From Scleromitrula shiraiana (lineage: Eukaryota > Ascomycota > Leotiomycetes > Helotiales > Sclerotiniaceae), in assembly GCA_028455995.1 (NCBI GenBank), contig JABELC010000004.1, positions 1,798,001-1,862,000 on the forward strand: a stretch of 64,000 nt of DNA, in the 5' to 3' direction. How positions within the stretch are numbered: the first letter of the stretch is position 1; every line of letters starts with the position of its first letter. The position numbers and the translations under genes were made by a program. Below the pieces are notes generated by a model. The model searched no databases and was not told the DNA's origin. It was given only the letters and a program-made list of their open reading frames with translations. This document shows positions 35,030-47,652 of the stretch, one piece after another.

Positions 35030-38000
35030 ATGGCGTGGGAACATCTTTCCATAAATAGACCTCACCTGGTATATATAATTCTTGGTGGCTTCACCTCGTT
35101 ATTTATGCTGTGTTCCTCATTCATCAAGGAGCGCTTGTATATTGGTGAGGCTACGGTTGCTACCATTTGTGGTATTATTTTTGGACCACATGCCGCCAAT
35201 TTGATCGATCCAGGTACCTGGGGCAATGTCGATCAGGTCACTCTAGAATTCTCGCGCATTGTTCTTGTTGTTCAATGTTTCGCCGTTGGTGTCGAATTGC
35301 CTCGGCATTATATGGAGAAACATTGGAAGAGTGTCGTCTTTCTATTGTTACCTGTGATGACGTTTGGATGGTTAATCACAAGTCTATTTATCTGGTGGTT
35401 AATTCCAAATCTTAATTGGCTGCAGGGTCTCTGTGTTGCTGCTTGTGTTACTGCAACAGATCCTGTATTAGCAAGTTCTGTAGTAGGAAAAGGAAAGTTT
35501 GCGAAGAGAGTACCAAAACATTTGAGAGATCTTTTGTCCGCCGAGTCGGGATGCAACGATGGAATGGCATTTCCTTTCATCTATCTTTCGCTCTATCTTA
35601 TTCGATTCCATCTCAATGCCAGGGAAGTTACATATGACTTTATAGTTATTACAGTTCTCTATGAGTGTGTATTTGGAGCAGTTTATGGTTTCCTCATTGG
35701 CTACATTGGTAGACATGGAATCAAATATGCAGAGAGACATGATTTGGTAGATCGGGAAAGTTTCCTTGTGTTTTACTTTGTTCTTGCTCTCTTCTGTGCT
35801 GGCTCGGGAAGTATTCTAGGTGTTGATGATTTACTTGTTGGTTTTGCTGCCGGTGTTGGTTTCTCTAACGATGGTTGGTTCACTCAAAAAACCGAAGAAT
35901 CTCACGTATCCAACGTCATAGATTTACTTCTCAATTTGGCATATTTTGTGTATTTGGGTACAATTATTCCATGGGAGCAATATAATGATCCCGTCATTGG
36001 TACTTCTCCGTGGAGACTTGCTGTCATAGCTATACTGGTTATCTTTTTCCGACGGATACCGATTATGATGGCACTGAGACCCATTATACCTGATATAAAA
36101 ACATGGCGAGAAGCTCTGTTTGCAGGACATTTTGGGCCTATCGGTGTCGGTGCCATTTTTGTCGCTATCCTTGCCAGAGCCGAGCTCGAGACTGAGACTA
36201 CAACACCCCTCTCAGATTACCCGGATCGAAACGCACCCAATTGGGAGTTAGTAACGGTTATTTGGCCAATAGTGACGTTCCTTGTCATTTCCTCAATCAT
36301 CGTACACGGGTCTTCAATTGCCGTTTTCACTCTTGGTAAACACATTAATACGTTGACACTTACTATGTCATACACCCAAGCTGGAGACGATGGTCCAACT
36401 TGGATGAATAGACTTCCGCGAATTGCATCAACCTCCAGATCTCAAGCAAAGACTGCAGGATCAGAGACTGATGCAGATGAGTTGAAGCTGGATGAACTCC
36501 CACCCGGCACATTGCCACCTCCAGGAGGTATACCTGGAGGCTTCCTACGTCGTCAACAAGAGGAGGATTATCCTAGTCGGAACAGTAGTCGACCATCTTC
36601 TCTGATGTCAAGACGAAGGAAGAAGAGATGGGATGATGGAATGGGACCAGGTGGTCCTATCAGTGCATCCGCTATCTACCCTGTTCGACGAAGTCAGAGT
36701 GGACGTTTGAGTGAGCAGGCATCTGACACTCTGACACCTGGCGAATCATCACCCGAAAACGAGAAGGCGGATATTGATGACGAGAGGAACGAAGCCCCAC
36801 TCGGAGAAGTCCAGCACGATCCAGAAATGGAAGAAATCCTTCATCATGGTGAGCATGAAGAGGAGAGAGATCAACACGAGTCAGACGCTCAACGTCATCC
36901 CGATAAGGCTGAAGTTTATGAAGAAGGAGATGATCTAATAGTTGAGAATGAAGACGGTGACGTGCTGGCTACTATGAGAAGTCCAAATGCAAAAAATCCT
37001 GGTGAACCACTCCATCAATTTGAGACGGATGTTAAAGAAGGCGTTGAGCGCCCGGAGAAGATTTATAAGAAATTCGGCAGAATTATGGGTGTTTGGAAAA
37101 ACAAGGGTGAAGCCAAGGACGAAAAGAGTGGAAGGGCAGAAGGCTCCAAAGGAAAGGAGCCTCGGAAGACTCGAGGGCCGGCGTTGGCTTATCAATATGG
37201 TAGATCTGTAAGGTCCCTTTCTTCGTTGTCTTTTTATATTTGCTAATATATACTTTATAGATTATCGTGGAAGACGAAGATGGAGAGGTTGTCAAGACTT
37301 ATGAATTACCGCCTGACACTAATAGCAAAACCTCAAAGGAATCTGGAGAGCCCGGTGCCGTTCGACAAGGTATCAACCGCATGGGCACATGGACTGGTCT
37401 TGCTGGCAAAACTTCCGATGCTACCACCAAGGGTGAAGCCTCCACTTCGGCCGCCGAATCGTCCCGCCAAGGTCTTGCTCGAATGGGTACTTGGGGCTTC
37501 GGAAAGAACAATGATAATACCGACGCTAAAACTCCAGTCGTAGATTCGGAAGAGGAGGACGACCGCCGTATTCGTTTCAAAATCGGAGGATCGGGACGCC
37601 GTCTTACAAAGGAAGATTTCCTTAAGGAGATCCAGAGTCTCGACCCCAAAGCAAGATGTGAAATTATTGAGGAAAGTGATGCACCCAAGGCAATGAAAGA
37701 TCTCGCAAAGAAAGACGCCAATGACAACATACCTGGAAGCTCTCGTTTGTATGCAGCAAAAGATGCACAACTTGCAGATGGAGAGGAGACTGCGAGAATG
37801 GTCGGGAAAGCAATGGCAAAGAGGCAAGGTGCGAACGTAAACCAGCAGGATAGTGCCAGAAGAAGCTCGCCAGGAAGTAGCAGTAAAGATGTACCAGAAT
37901 CTGCTGCAGAGAAAAGAAGAAGACAAGATGCCTTGAAGGGTGTCGAAGAACAAGAGGAAGAAGGAAGAGGTCGAGGAAGACCTGCCAGACGCGATGACGA

Positions 38001-38166
38001 CCAACCCGAAGAGAGAGAGACTGCTGCAGAAAGAAGACGTAGAGAGGCAGCTTTAGGTGAGGGTGTTCAAAGCGATAGTGATGACGACGATACACTACGA
38101 GTTCCTCCTCCAGTACGAAGTAGAGGTATCAGATTCGCACAAAGTCCTGTGAGAGGAAAGAGGTAA
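35030..38166 (+). CDS. nha1: plasma-membrane Na+/H+ antiporter, Nha1/Sod2 family
   Basis: Two exons (35030-37207, 37261-38166) give 1,027 residues, matching long fungal Nha1 proteins. They export Na+, Li+ and K+ against H+ across the plasma membrane. About a dozen membrane helices fill residues 1-440. Conserved sites include LEFSRIVLVVQCFAVGVELP, the ATDPVLASSVVGKGKFAKRVP segment and ESGCNDGMAFPFIYLS with its paired acidic/Asn residues, and FAGHFGPIGVGAIFVA near the end of the transport domain. The remaining ~580 residues form the hydrophilic regulatory tail, rich in Glu, Arg and Ser, with two internally similar R-x-G-x-x-R-M-G-T-W segments (GINRMGTWTGL and GLARMGTWGFG) in exon 2. Confidence 0.93.
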
Positions 38167-39264
38167 TTAAGGAGGAAATTGTACATCCAAGGCAGAGCCA
38201 CTGAGACGACAAAGATGTTTTAACAACCTACTATTATTTGGATTGTTCGCTGCACATATCATCCTGTTATATTTCATGTAACGTACTTTGATGGGTTTCC
38301 GTGCATTTTGGATGATTGGGTAGTTAGTTGGTTGATGGGCATTAAAATATGGTTGGCGTATGATTGTATGATTTTTGTAATGATGGATAATGATGATGAG
38401 GTTGCATAGCATAAATAGCAACAAATACCTAGATAGCTTGATATATGCATTGGATTCCATGGTTTCATATACAGTAACATTATCGGTCTCCATCTTTATG
38501 TGACAAGACCATCAGAAGCACAAAATTGTGAACTCAACCCTATTGTACGTAGAATGAATATGTAACAAATCCATCCTGGAATACATATCACATGCAAGTA
38601 TCTATCGAATTGAGCATTGGGATTTGGAAAAGTACGTGGCAACTATCAGTCATACCGCTAGAACACTGTTGATATGCGTTGGCTAGAGGGGATGGTGGAT
38701 TTCTGATAGTCTTTTTCTTCTTCCCCATATCTGCCATGGTAAACTCCCCTCTTCAAGGATGTAGTCTTGATGGTGGGATCTTCTCATCTATTGTATGAGG
38801 AGTTCTGCATGTCTCGATTTGTAGTAAAACTACTGTACTGGAGATTTTCTGCACGTATATATATATCGTATTACCCCGCTATATGGAGAAGACATTGATT
38901 GTGAGAATCTTCATGCATGCTTGATTTGATGTTTACATTATTGAATATTTTCGAGTATTGTATAGAATAACCCACCTGTTCTTGAGTATCGGTGTATTAG
39001 GGAATTTTTTGGATAGTTTTGTCGTTGTCATTGTTTTGTCATGACGAAAGAAGGGATTCCCTAGCCAATCAGTATGATCCCCAATTTCATTGGAAGATGC
39101 ATGGGGCAATTTGCCGAGGAGCGAACGTTACCATTGCATGTTATTATTTCATGCAGAAATCAAATGTTTCGCCTCCAGAAAATTATACATCCTCCTCAAC
39201 ACAATACACCACTTTGAATAAAAACACTTGATTCTATTTTGCGTATGGTATACACATAACAAAT
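38167..39264. other. intergenic between antiporter and mitofusin genes
   Basis: No gene is seen. The 1.1 kb should contain the antiporter 3' UTR and the mitofusin promoter. Small frames here have no coding character. Confidence 0.5.
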
Positions 39265-42111
39265 ATGAGTCAAAATCATCGAAAGGGAAAAGGCAAGGGA
39301 AGGTCGCCGACGAGCGGGGAAAGTGGCTCGAATAATAATTCTCGCCCTCATACACCATCCAGTCGACCAGGATATGTTACAGTTGGAGGCGGAAGCGCGC
39401 CGGAAAGTGCTGCAAGACTACAGGCACTCCTCGACAGCGATTCTGGGTATGGAGGCAGTGTAGCTGACGGAAGCTCGAACGCTTTGTCAACCTGGAATCC
39501 TACACTGACCGAGGATAGGCCAACCCCTCAACCATCTCCCTTACCCAGAGGACTGGTCGAAGCATCTGAAAATGAGCGACGATCACAAGCAAACGCCATT
39601 CATCAACTATGGTACAATCAACATCGTGTCACGCTTGGCAGATCTATAAACCGGGTGGTGGAAACTTTGAAATCGTTGCAGGAAATGAATGCCTCATGGC
39701 CAGCTACTTATCCCTCTATTCAACGCGAGGACTCTTATCCGCAACGACATGATCCGCGACCTGGTCTCATACATACACAATCTTCTGCTGGTGGAGCTTC
39801 AAGTATACCGGAACCTCGCCCGGGACAGATGCGTCGTGCTATGACATCGATTGGTGAGGGTGATGCAGAGTCGAGTAGATCTGCAGAGTCAAGAACTACA
39901 CCCGAACCAAGATTAGTTACGCCACAAATCGCACAGGAATTTTCTATTTTGAAGCTGGACTTGAAGTTGGGCGCTTTACATCAAACGGAGTTGGTACATT
40001 CTTTGGAAAAGGCATCAATCGCATCTCTTTTGGATGGCAAAATTAGTTCGAGCATCAATCACCTTCTGTCTTTACGGGAACGAATCGAGGACTCTTCGAG
40101 TAAGGTGTTGGTAACTGGAGATTTGAATACTGGAAAGTCGACGTTCTGCAATGCTCTTCTGAGGAGGAAAATTTTGCCCGAGGATCAGCAACCTTGTACG
40201 AGTATTTTCTGTGAGGTTCTAGATGCTAGAGAAAATGGCGGCATTGAGGAGGTTCACGCGGTTCACAAGGAATCTGTTTACGATCGACACGATGAGAGTA
40301 CCTACGACGTTTTTACAATAAGTGATCTGGAACAACTGGTCCTCGATAACGATACTTACACGCAATGCAAAGTCTACGTTAGAGATGTACGCACGATTGA
40401 TGAGTCTTTGCTGAATAATGGAGTGGTGGATATTGCGATTATTGATGCACCAGGTCTCAATCTCGATACCACCAAAACGACTGCGGTTTTTGCTCGTCAG
40501 GAGGAAATTGATGTCGTCGTTTTCGTTGTCTCTGCAGCAAATCACTTCACTCAAACGGCACGAGAATTCATCTGGGCAGCAGCTGCTGAGAAGGCATATA
40601 TTTTTATGGTTGTTAACGGTTATGATAACATCAGAGACAAGGAACGATGCCAAAAGATGATTCTGGATCAAGTTGCTGGACTTAGTCCTAGAACTCATAA
40701 AGAAGCAGCTGAACTTGTTCACTTCGTTTCTAGTAATGCCATACCTACAGCTCCACTTGGACCTCCCGGACCTCCTGGAGGAAATGGTGGTGGCAGTGGT
40801 AGCTATAGTGGCGGTGGAGGTGATGGACCAGATTTCGATGACCCCTCAGATCCTAAAGGAAAGGGTAAGGGTAAGGATAAGGAGAAGATCAGAGATTTCG
40901 AAATTCTCGAGCAATCGCTGCGACGATTTGTTCTCGAGAAGCGCGCTAGATCTAAGCTGGCCCCAGCGAAGACTTACTTGCTCAATGTTTTAAGTGATAT
41001 ACAAAGTCTTGCTACAGTCAACTCAGATGTTGCACAATCAGAATTGGATCGTGTCACCAAGGAATTGGCAGAGATAGAGCCAATGCTTGAAGCTTCACAG
41101 AAGGCCAAGGCTGAAGTGAGCGACAACATTGATCGAACTATTGAGGAGACATGCAAGAGCATATACGAACATACCCGCACAACTCTCAATGACTCGATAG
41201 CACGAGTAGCTGATGAGGATCTTGGAATTCCATATCCTGGACTCTTCGGTGCTTTCCAATATGCGGATGATATTAAAGAGGCTATTTTGTCCGAAATCTC
41301 AGCATCTGTATCACTTTGTGAGGATCACGCATGCCGAAGAATTGTTGACGGAGTAACAACTATTAAGCAATTGGGTGTTCTTCATCTCGGAGACCAATAC
41401 ACAGATTTGAGCTTCCGAAGTGACCTCATGAATCAACGTATGTTCAAGCGAAAGCGTGATATCCTTGCTAAGAATCTTGATATTGAGACCGAACTGTGGG
41501 ATTTCTTCGATTGGTCTACTTTACTTCAACGTCAAGAGAAGATGGCTGGAACTGGTATGGCTATGACTGTTGCAACGGTTGTTGGTGGTCGTGTGGTTGG
41601 TGGTTTTGGTTGGGTTGATGGCGCTATGTCTGCTGCAAAGATTATGGGCAATAATAATCTCAGGAGATTGGTCGTTCCAGGAATCATTGCGGGTGGTAAG
41701 TTATTATCATCGTTTATTTTCAATGTTCTATTATGCTAACATCTCCTAGCTATCGCTGCGGCTTACTATATTTTAAACCAAATCCCACAATCCCTCCCTC
41801 AACGGCTATCCTCGAAAATCTCAACACAACTCGCTGCTCTTGACTACGTTCACTCAAATAGTGATCGTATCTCCTCATCAGTTCGTAAAGTCTTACGTCT
41901 CCCCGCTGATAACCTTCGCGTCGGTCTTCAACGCTCAGTAGAGCAACTCGGCGCCAAGCGTGAAGAAACGAGGAAGATCCGAGGCGAGAGTGAAGTTGCA
42001 AGAAAGTACTTTGGAAACCTGGTCAATGAGAGTGCGAAGATCAGAAATAATGTCGAGAGTGTGGATTTGGAAGGTCCTGCTCCTGGTGTGGCGGCTGCAT
42101 ATGATGCTTAG
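39265..42111 (+). CDS. fzo1: mitofusin Fzo1, mitochondrial outer-membrane fusion GTPase
   Basis: Two exons (39265-41695, 41750-42111) give 930 residues, the normal length for filamentous fungi. Fzo1 tethers and fuses mitochondrial outer membranes. A disordered N-terminus (about 130 residues) precedes a helical region. The dynamin-type GTPase follows: P-loop GDLNTGKST near residue 287, switch Thr in QQPCTSIF, DAPG (G3) near 398, and VVNGYDNI in the G4 position. A glycine- and lysine-rich loop (GPPGPPGGNGGGSG..., KGKGKGKDKEK) is inserted after the GTPase domain. Two membrane segments lie near residues 765-825 (MAMTVATVVGGRVVGGF and VVPGIIAGAIAAAYYIL), split by the intron, then a C-terminal coiled coil (QLGAKREETRKIRGESEVARK). 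Confidence 0.94.
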
Positions 42112-42695
42112 ATTCTTGTTATACCCTGATTATTACTTTTTTTGTCCCCTTTTCTTCTTGTTCTTCTCCCTTTATGTGTGAATGAGCTTCTTTCGATTCA
42201 CGAAACAAAAAAATAGGCGTTTTGTGAAGGATTTCGAAGATATATGGGTGGATGGGTAGATGAAAGCGGAGGAGGGTGGATGCAAAAAGATCATGAAAGG
42301 CGTTGGTTCGTTGGCTTTTCTAAGATATCAGGATATGTGTAGTTTAGCTACTTTAGATCCCCACTCCACTTACTTCATCGGTGTAGATTGGTGGAGAATG
42401 AAATATAAATGTTGTCAAAGACCATATTCAATTGTAGCCCAGCTAGATTGTGGCGCATATAATTCGTGCCTTAAAATATTGCATTATATTTCTCAGGCAT
42501 GAACATTCAGCCAAGGCTCTACGCCAAGCTCCAAGGCTACGATTCAGCGAACTCCCAACTCATACCAGATGACGACTTGTGCAGATAAATTAGGACACAC
42601 AACAATTAATTTTCCAAAATAAAAATACAACCTCCTAATTCTGTCAATTTCAAACTTTAACTCTTCAGGCCTCCTGTTATATCACAACTGCAACC
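42112..42695. other. intergenic between fzo1 and vps2
   Basis: This 584-bp stretch contains the fzo1 3' flank and the vps2 promoter and leader on the same strand. No gene is seen. Confidence 0.5.
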
Positions 42696-43582
42696 ATGAA
42701 TGTATGTTTTCTATCTGCAACCCATTATTCCTTATCTCCCCCTCCTCCCACTTCCCCTCATTAACAAACTAACTCTTCTCCCCCCCCTCCCAGATCGTCG
42801 AATGGGCCTTTGGCAAACGCATGACGCCCGCGGAACGCCTCCGCAAACACCAACGCTCGCTCGAAAAAACGCAACGAGAGCTCGACCGGGAGCGCGTGAA
42901 GCTCGAAAACCAAGAAAAGAAACTCATCGTCGAGATCAAGAAATCCGCCAAGAACGGACAAATGGGGGCGTGCAAGATCCAGGCCAAAGATCTCGTGCGC
43001 ACGAGACGGTACATCGAGAAATTCTACTCGATGCGCACGCAGTTGCAGGCGATTTCGCTGAGGATTCAGACGGTGCGCACGAATGAGCAGATGATGACGG
43101 CTATGAAGGGGGCGACGGGGGTGTTGGGGTCCATGAATCGCAGTATGAATTTGCCGGCGCTACAGAGGATTGCGATGGAGTTTGAGAGGGAGAATGATAT
43201 TATGGATCAGAGGCAGGAGATGATGGATGATGCTGTGGATGATGTGACGGGGTTGGAGGATGAGGCGGAGGGGGAGGAGGTGGTGGAGCAGGTTTTGGAG
43301 GAGATTGGGATTGATTTGAAGGCTGCGGTTAGTTTTGAGTTTCTATTCTTTTTTTTTGTTATTATACTTCCTTGGTTTGGGGTGTTGTTAATGAGGGTGA
43401 GGTATATGCTGACATTTATGGTTTACGATTAGATGGGAGAGACTCCACAAGGTCTACAAAGCACGGCGGAACCAGCAAGGAGAGTTGCGCAGGCCATTGG
43501 AGGTGGTGGTGGTGGCGGTGGTGGTGCCGATCCTGGTGATGATGATTTACAGGCTCGACTTGATAGTTTGAGAAGGGATTAA
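42696..43582 (+). CDS. vps2: ESCRT-III subunit Vps2 (CHMP2/Did4)
   Basis: Three exons: 42696-42701, only six coding bases (ATG AAT), 42794-43327 and 43433-43582, total 229 residues. Vps2 caps and remodels ESCRT-III filaments with Vps24 in multivesicular-body sorting. The N-terminal MNIVEWAFGKRMTPAERLRKHQR is nearly diagnostic for Vps2. The core helices follow (KKSAKNGQMGACKIQAKDLVRTRRYI, FYSMRTQLQAISLRIQTVR, MNLPALQRIAMEFERENDIMDQRQEMMDDA). The C-terminus has a glycine run and ends LQARLDSLRRD, an MIM1 motif that recruits the Vps4 ATPase. The start choice is fixed by the tiny first exon: a later Met in exon 2 would lose the conserved N-terminus. Confidence 0.93.
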
Positions 43583-45016
43583 TAGGTCTATCTCTTTCTG
43601 TATTTACCTATAGGGAGCAAGCAACACTATCTATCACAACTGGCGTTGGGAGTAGGGATGAATGGGGAGGGGTGGGAGTTTTATTGCGTATCTGGATTTG
43701 ATGAATGAATAAATGGTTGAGCAGGTGTTGATACACTTTTTATTTTACATAACATACATAATATGGATTGATCATCTTCCATTTATTTTTTTGTCTTTCC
43801 GTTTTGGATGTTAAAGCAATGAGGCGCTTTGGAAGGGGGAAAAGGGTTATCGAGTTTTCTTCTTACTGGTATGGTATAGTATGGTACATACGTGCATAGT
43901 ATAGTATCCACCTATCTAGGTAATCATTTCATCATAAGCACATGCATCCGAATATATATATATAGATACTCACTATACCTACTCTACATACAAGCTACAT
44001 ACATGCTACATATCTACAGTAGTATCCATCCACACCTACTCTCCGATATCCACTCGGTCGTATTACCCACGGCCTGCGTTCCTTCTGGCGGCGTTCGGAT
44101 TTGTCACTCGGGCATTCGGATTTATGCGGTATACCCGAGACATGTATGGATGGACATGGAGACGGAACGGACATTTTAGGTTTTTTATTAGTCTTACTGG
44201 CTGGTGAGCGTGAGCTGGTGTGATGCCCGAGATTCATGGATTGGTGTTGGTTTGGGTGTTGGTTTGGGTGTTGGTTTGGACAAGCGTGATATTGGATGGA
44301 GGCGTTTTAACTTAATGGGTACCCTTGTATGTGATGGATGTACTCCAGCTGGTACTACTGTACGGATACATACATATATATATATATATATACATACATA
44401 TACATACATACGATGGATAGGTTGTGGATAGATTGTGGATAGGTTGTGGATAGGTTGTGTTGGTACCTTTTTTGGGGTAGTTTTGTGTATGCCCAAGCAT
44501 TTTATGTAATCTTGGTATGAATAATGTATCTGGTATACGGAAGTACGAAAGAAAGTACGAAAGTCGGGAAGGAAGTACGAAAGTATTATTATAACTTGAA
44601 GAGTCGGAAGTATTACTACGGAACAGTATCAGGCCTATTAAAAAGTAAAAAGTTGTAATCCACGAATTTAACCTTATTAGTTTTATTAACAATTAATAAA
44701 TAGCATAAACGATGATCATTATTATTATTATTATTATTATTATTGTTATTATTATTATTATTATTATTATTGGGAAAGAAGGAAGAAACACTCAAGTGCT
44801 TTGAAGTTAATAATAAGTACTTTAAAGCTAATTTATTAGAACTTCTTAATCAAATACTTTCTTTAACCTACATAAGACATAGGAACCTTCTTGGAAATAG
44901 TAATAAGTAAAGTAAAGTAAAGTAAAGTAAAAGTAAAGTAAAGTAAAGTAAGCCAGTCCAGTCCAGTCCAGTCCTGTATCAGACATTCATCATTCATCAT
45001 TCATCATTCATCATCA

Positions 45017-45060
<44 letters not shown>

Positions 45061-45716
45061 CCTCGCTCCCTCCCTCTCTCTCCCCCTCTCTCTTCTTACT
45101 CACTGTTCTCTGTTCCCTGTGCTCTGTTCTCTATTATCTATTATCTATTACCCATTATCTATCATCCATTATCTATTATCTATTATCTATCCATTCACTA
45201 CTATCCATCTCTTACTACTCAGACTCATAAAAGAAAACTACTACTATTACTGTACTACTATTACGCACTTACTTCTTTCTACCTATCAACTTACCTTTCC
45301 ACCATCAATCAATCAATCAATCAATCAGGAAAGAAAGAAACGAACGAATAAATAAATAAATAAAGATTTCTATACAAAACAATTCCCATCTTCAATAGAA
45401 GATAAAAAGAATTTGTCATCTTTTATTGTTGATTAATTAACCTCCAAAATCCTCCACTTCAAGTAGTGTCTAGTTAATTCTTCTTTTAACTCCAACGTCA
45501 TTACGATCTATCAATCTATCTATCACCCTCGGCAAGAACAAACGAACAATAATTGAAATATAACCTTCTCAACTCCCCTTCGTTTTTCGACCTTTTTTTT
45601 TTACCAACAATAAATACACCGAAAGTCTCCTAAAGAGACATCGATCAAATAAATTCAACAAACTGGCAGGAAATAAGAGGAGGAGCTTTTCCTCCCAAGG
45701 AGGTTTGCTCAACAGA
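43583..45716. repeat. microsatellite-dense upstream region of PP2C gene
   Basis: No gene is seen in 2.1 kb. Successive simple repeats include GTTGGTTTGGGT x3 (44,240-44,280), TATATA (44,374-44,392), GGTTGTGGATAG x4 (44,418-44,458), GAAAGTACGAAAG units (44,535-44,585), ATT repeats (44,717-44,772), AGTAAAGTAA (44,905-44,955), CCAGT x4, CATTCAT x5 (44,985-45,015), CT repeats (45,017-45,090), TATTATCTAT (45,130-45,195) and AATCAATC (45,307-45,327). The last part is probably the long 5' leader of the phosphatase gene. Confidence 0.7.
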
Positions 45717-47652
45717 ATGTTTGGTAGTTCCAGTTCCCCACCAAAGGATACAACAATTCCCAATACAACTACATCTTCCGAATCAGGCAACGATTCACCT
45801 ACAAATAATCAAGGCGATGCATTGGCTGCATTAAAAGAACTTGAGGGAGAAAGTGGCACATCAGAGAAACGTAGTAAAAATGGGAGTCCTCCAGGTCGCA
45901 CAATTCCTGGTAATGATGGTGCAGGAGAGAAGAAACGTCGGAGTAGTGGGGTGGGCGGTAAAGCCAGTTCATTTCTTGCGAGCGCAAAAAGTTCTTTACA
46001 CTTCAGCCAAAGCCCAAATTCTTCTGGCTTCATGTCAGGTAGATCCGATATGAATACGCAAACTCCTCTGCAGAAATTAGGAAAGCAGGATCCTGCTTTA
46101 AGCGTTCCTCAAGGTCAACATAACAATTCCGCCGGCGAATCGCATCCCGGTCCACGATCAACATTCAAAGTTGGTGTTTGGGAGGATAGGAATAAAAAAT
46201 GTCGCCGTACGATGGAGGATACACATGCTTTCTTGTACAATTTTTTGCATACCCCCGCACCGTCCATGGGGTTGGATTCTGCTTCGAGGTCTGAAAAATC
46301 GGATGAATCTACTGGCGATTCACCTAAGAAGGGAGTTCCATCAAGCGCTACGCAAACTATGATGGAAACTGATAATGGCTACTTTGCAATCTTCGATGGT
46401 CACGCAGGTACATTCGCAGCAGATTGGTGTGGAAAGAAACTTCATATTATACTAGAAGAGACTATACGAAAGAACCCTAATACACCGATCCCAGAGCTCC
46501 TCGATCAAACTTTCACAACTGTTGATTCACAACTAGAGAAGCTTCCCCTCAAAAACAGTGGATGTACAGCAGTTACGGCAGTTCTTCGTTGGGAAGATAG
46601 GATACCAAATGCCCAATCTGCTACTGGCTCCACAGCCCTCGCACCGGCGACAGCTGCGGCTGTCAAAGCTTCGGAAGATGCCTCTAGGAACGAAGATAGT
46701 GCTGTCGATTTGAGCAAATCCCCTTCCCAACAGCCAAATGCTGCTGCCAGTGCGGTTGCGTCCGGAGAAGCCACCCACGCGAAGCTTAAAACAAGTGCTT
46801 CTCGTGCTAGAGTCTTATACACAGCAAATGTTGGAGATGCACGTATCGTTTTATGTCGTAACGGGAAAGCTTTGCGTTTGTCTTACGACCATAAAGGTAG
46901 TGATGAGAATGAAGGAAAACGAGTTGCGAATGCCGGTGGTTTAATTCTCAATAATCGTGTCAATGGTGTATTGGCTGTGACTCGTGCTTTGGGTGATTCG
47001 TATATGAAAGATTTGGTTACGGGTCATCCTTATACTACTGAAACTGTCATACAACCTGATAGTGATGAGTTCATCATCTTAGCTTGCGATGGTGTAAGTT
47101 GCCCCTCCTTTCCTTAATAGAATTTTACTGATATAATAATGATAGCTTTGGGATGTTTGTTCGGATCAAGAAGCTGTCGATCTTGTTCGTCATCAACAAG
47201 ATCCTGTTGCGGCTGCTAAACAACTTGTTGAGTATGCTCTTGCACGCTTCAGTACCGATAATCTCTCTTGTATGATCGTTCGCTTCAATCGACCTCTTTT
47301 GGTCGCCACTGCCAAAGATAGTCACGCCGCGATTGGTGTTGAAGGGGATGGCAACATGGGCACAGGCAAACTCTCCGAAGTTGAGAAAATCGTCGGCGAA
47401 GCAAAGAGGAAAGTCAGTCAAGATGGTCCCACAATAGGCATTAGCGGTAGCAATAGTGGTGCAGGTCATGATCCTTACTTGGATGGTGCAGCCGATGAAG
47501 ATGTATCCACGATGGAGAGTGTCATTGAAGAAGAACCTAACCTTGTGGAGGGGGATTCGTCGAGTCCGGAGATTGATTTGAGTGCGGTGAAGAAGGCGAA
47601 GGCGGAGGAGACGGCGAGGAATTTGAAGTTGCCGGATGGGGTTTCTAAGTAG
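45717..47652 (+). CDS. ptc1: PP2C-type Ser/Thr phosphatase, Ptc1-like
   Basis: Two exons (45717-47093, 47146-47652) give 627 residues. The N-terminal ~145 residues are Ser/Pro-rich and disordered. The PP2C domain begins FKVGVWEDRNKKCRRTMEDTH, with the metal-binding FAIFDGHAG, NVGDARIVLCRNGKALRLSYDHKG, GVLAVTRALGDSYMKD and LACDGLWDVCSDQEAVDLV spanning the intron, and ends DNLSCMIVRF. All metal-binding aspartates of the family are present. Around residues 300-365 a ~70-residue Ala/Ser-rich insert interrupts the domain. Ptc1 in yeast dampens MAP-kinase (HOG, cell-wall) signalling; that role is inferred. The C-terminal ~120 residues are acidic and disordered, with G-ending codons at the very end. 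Confidence 0.9.
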
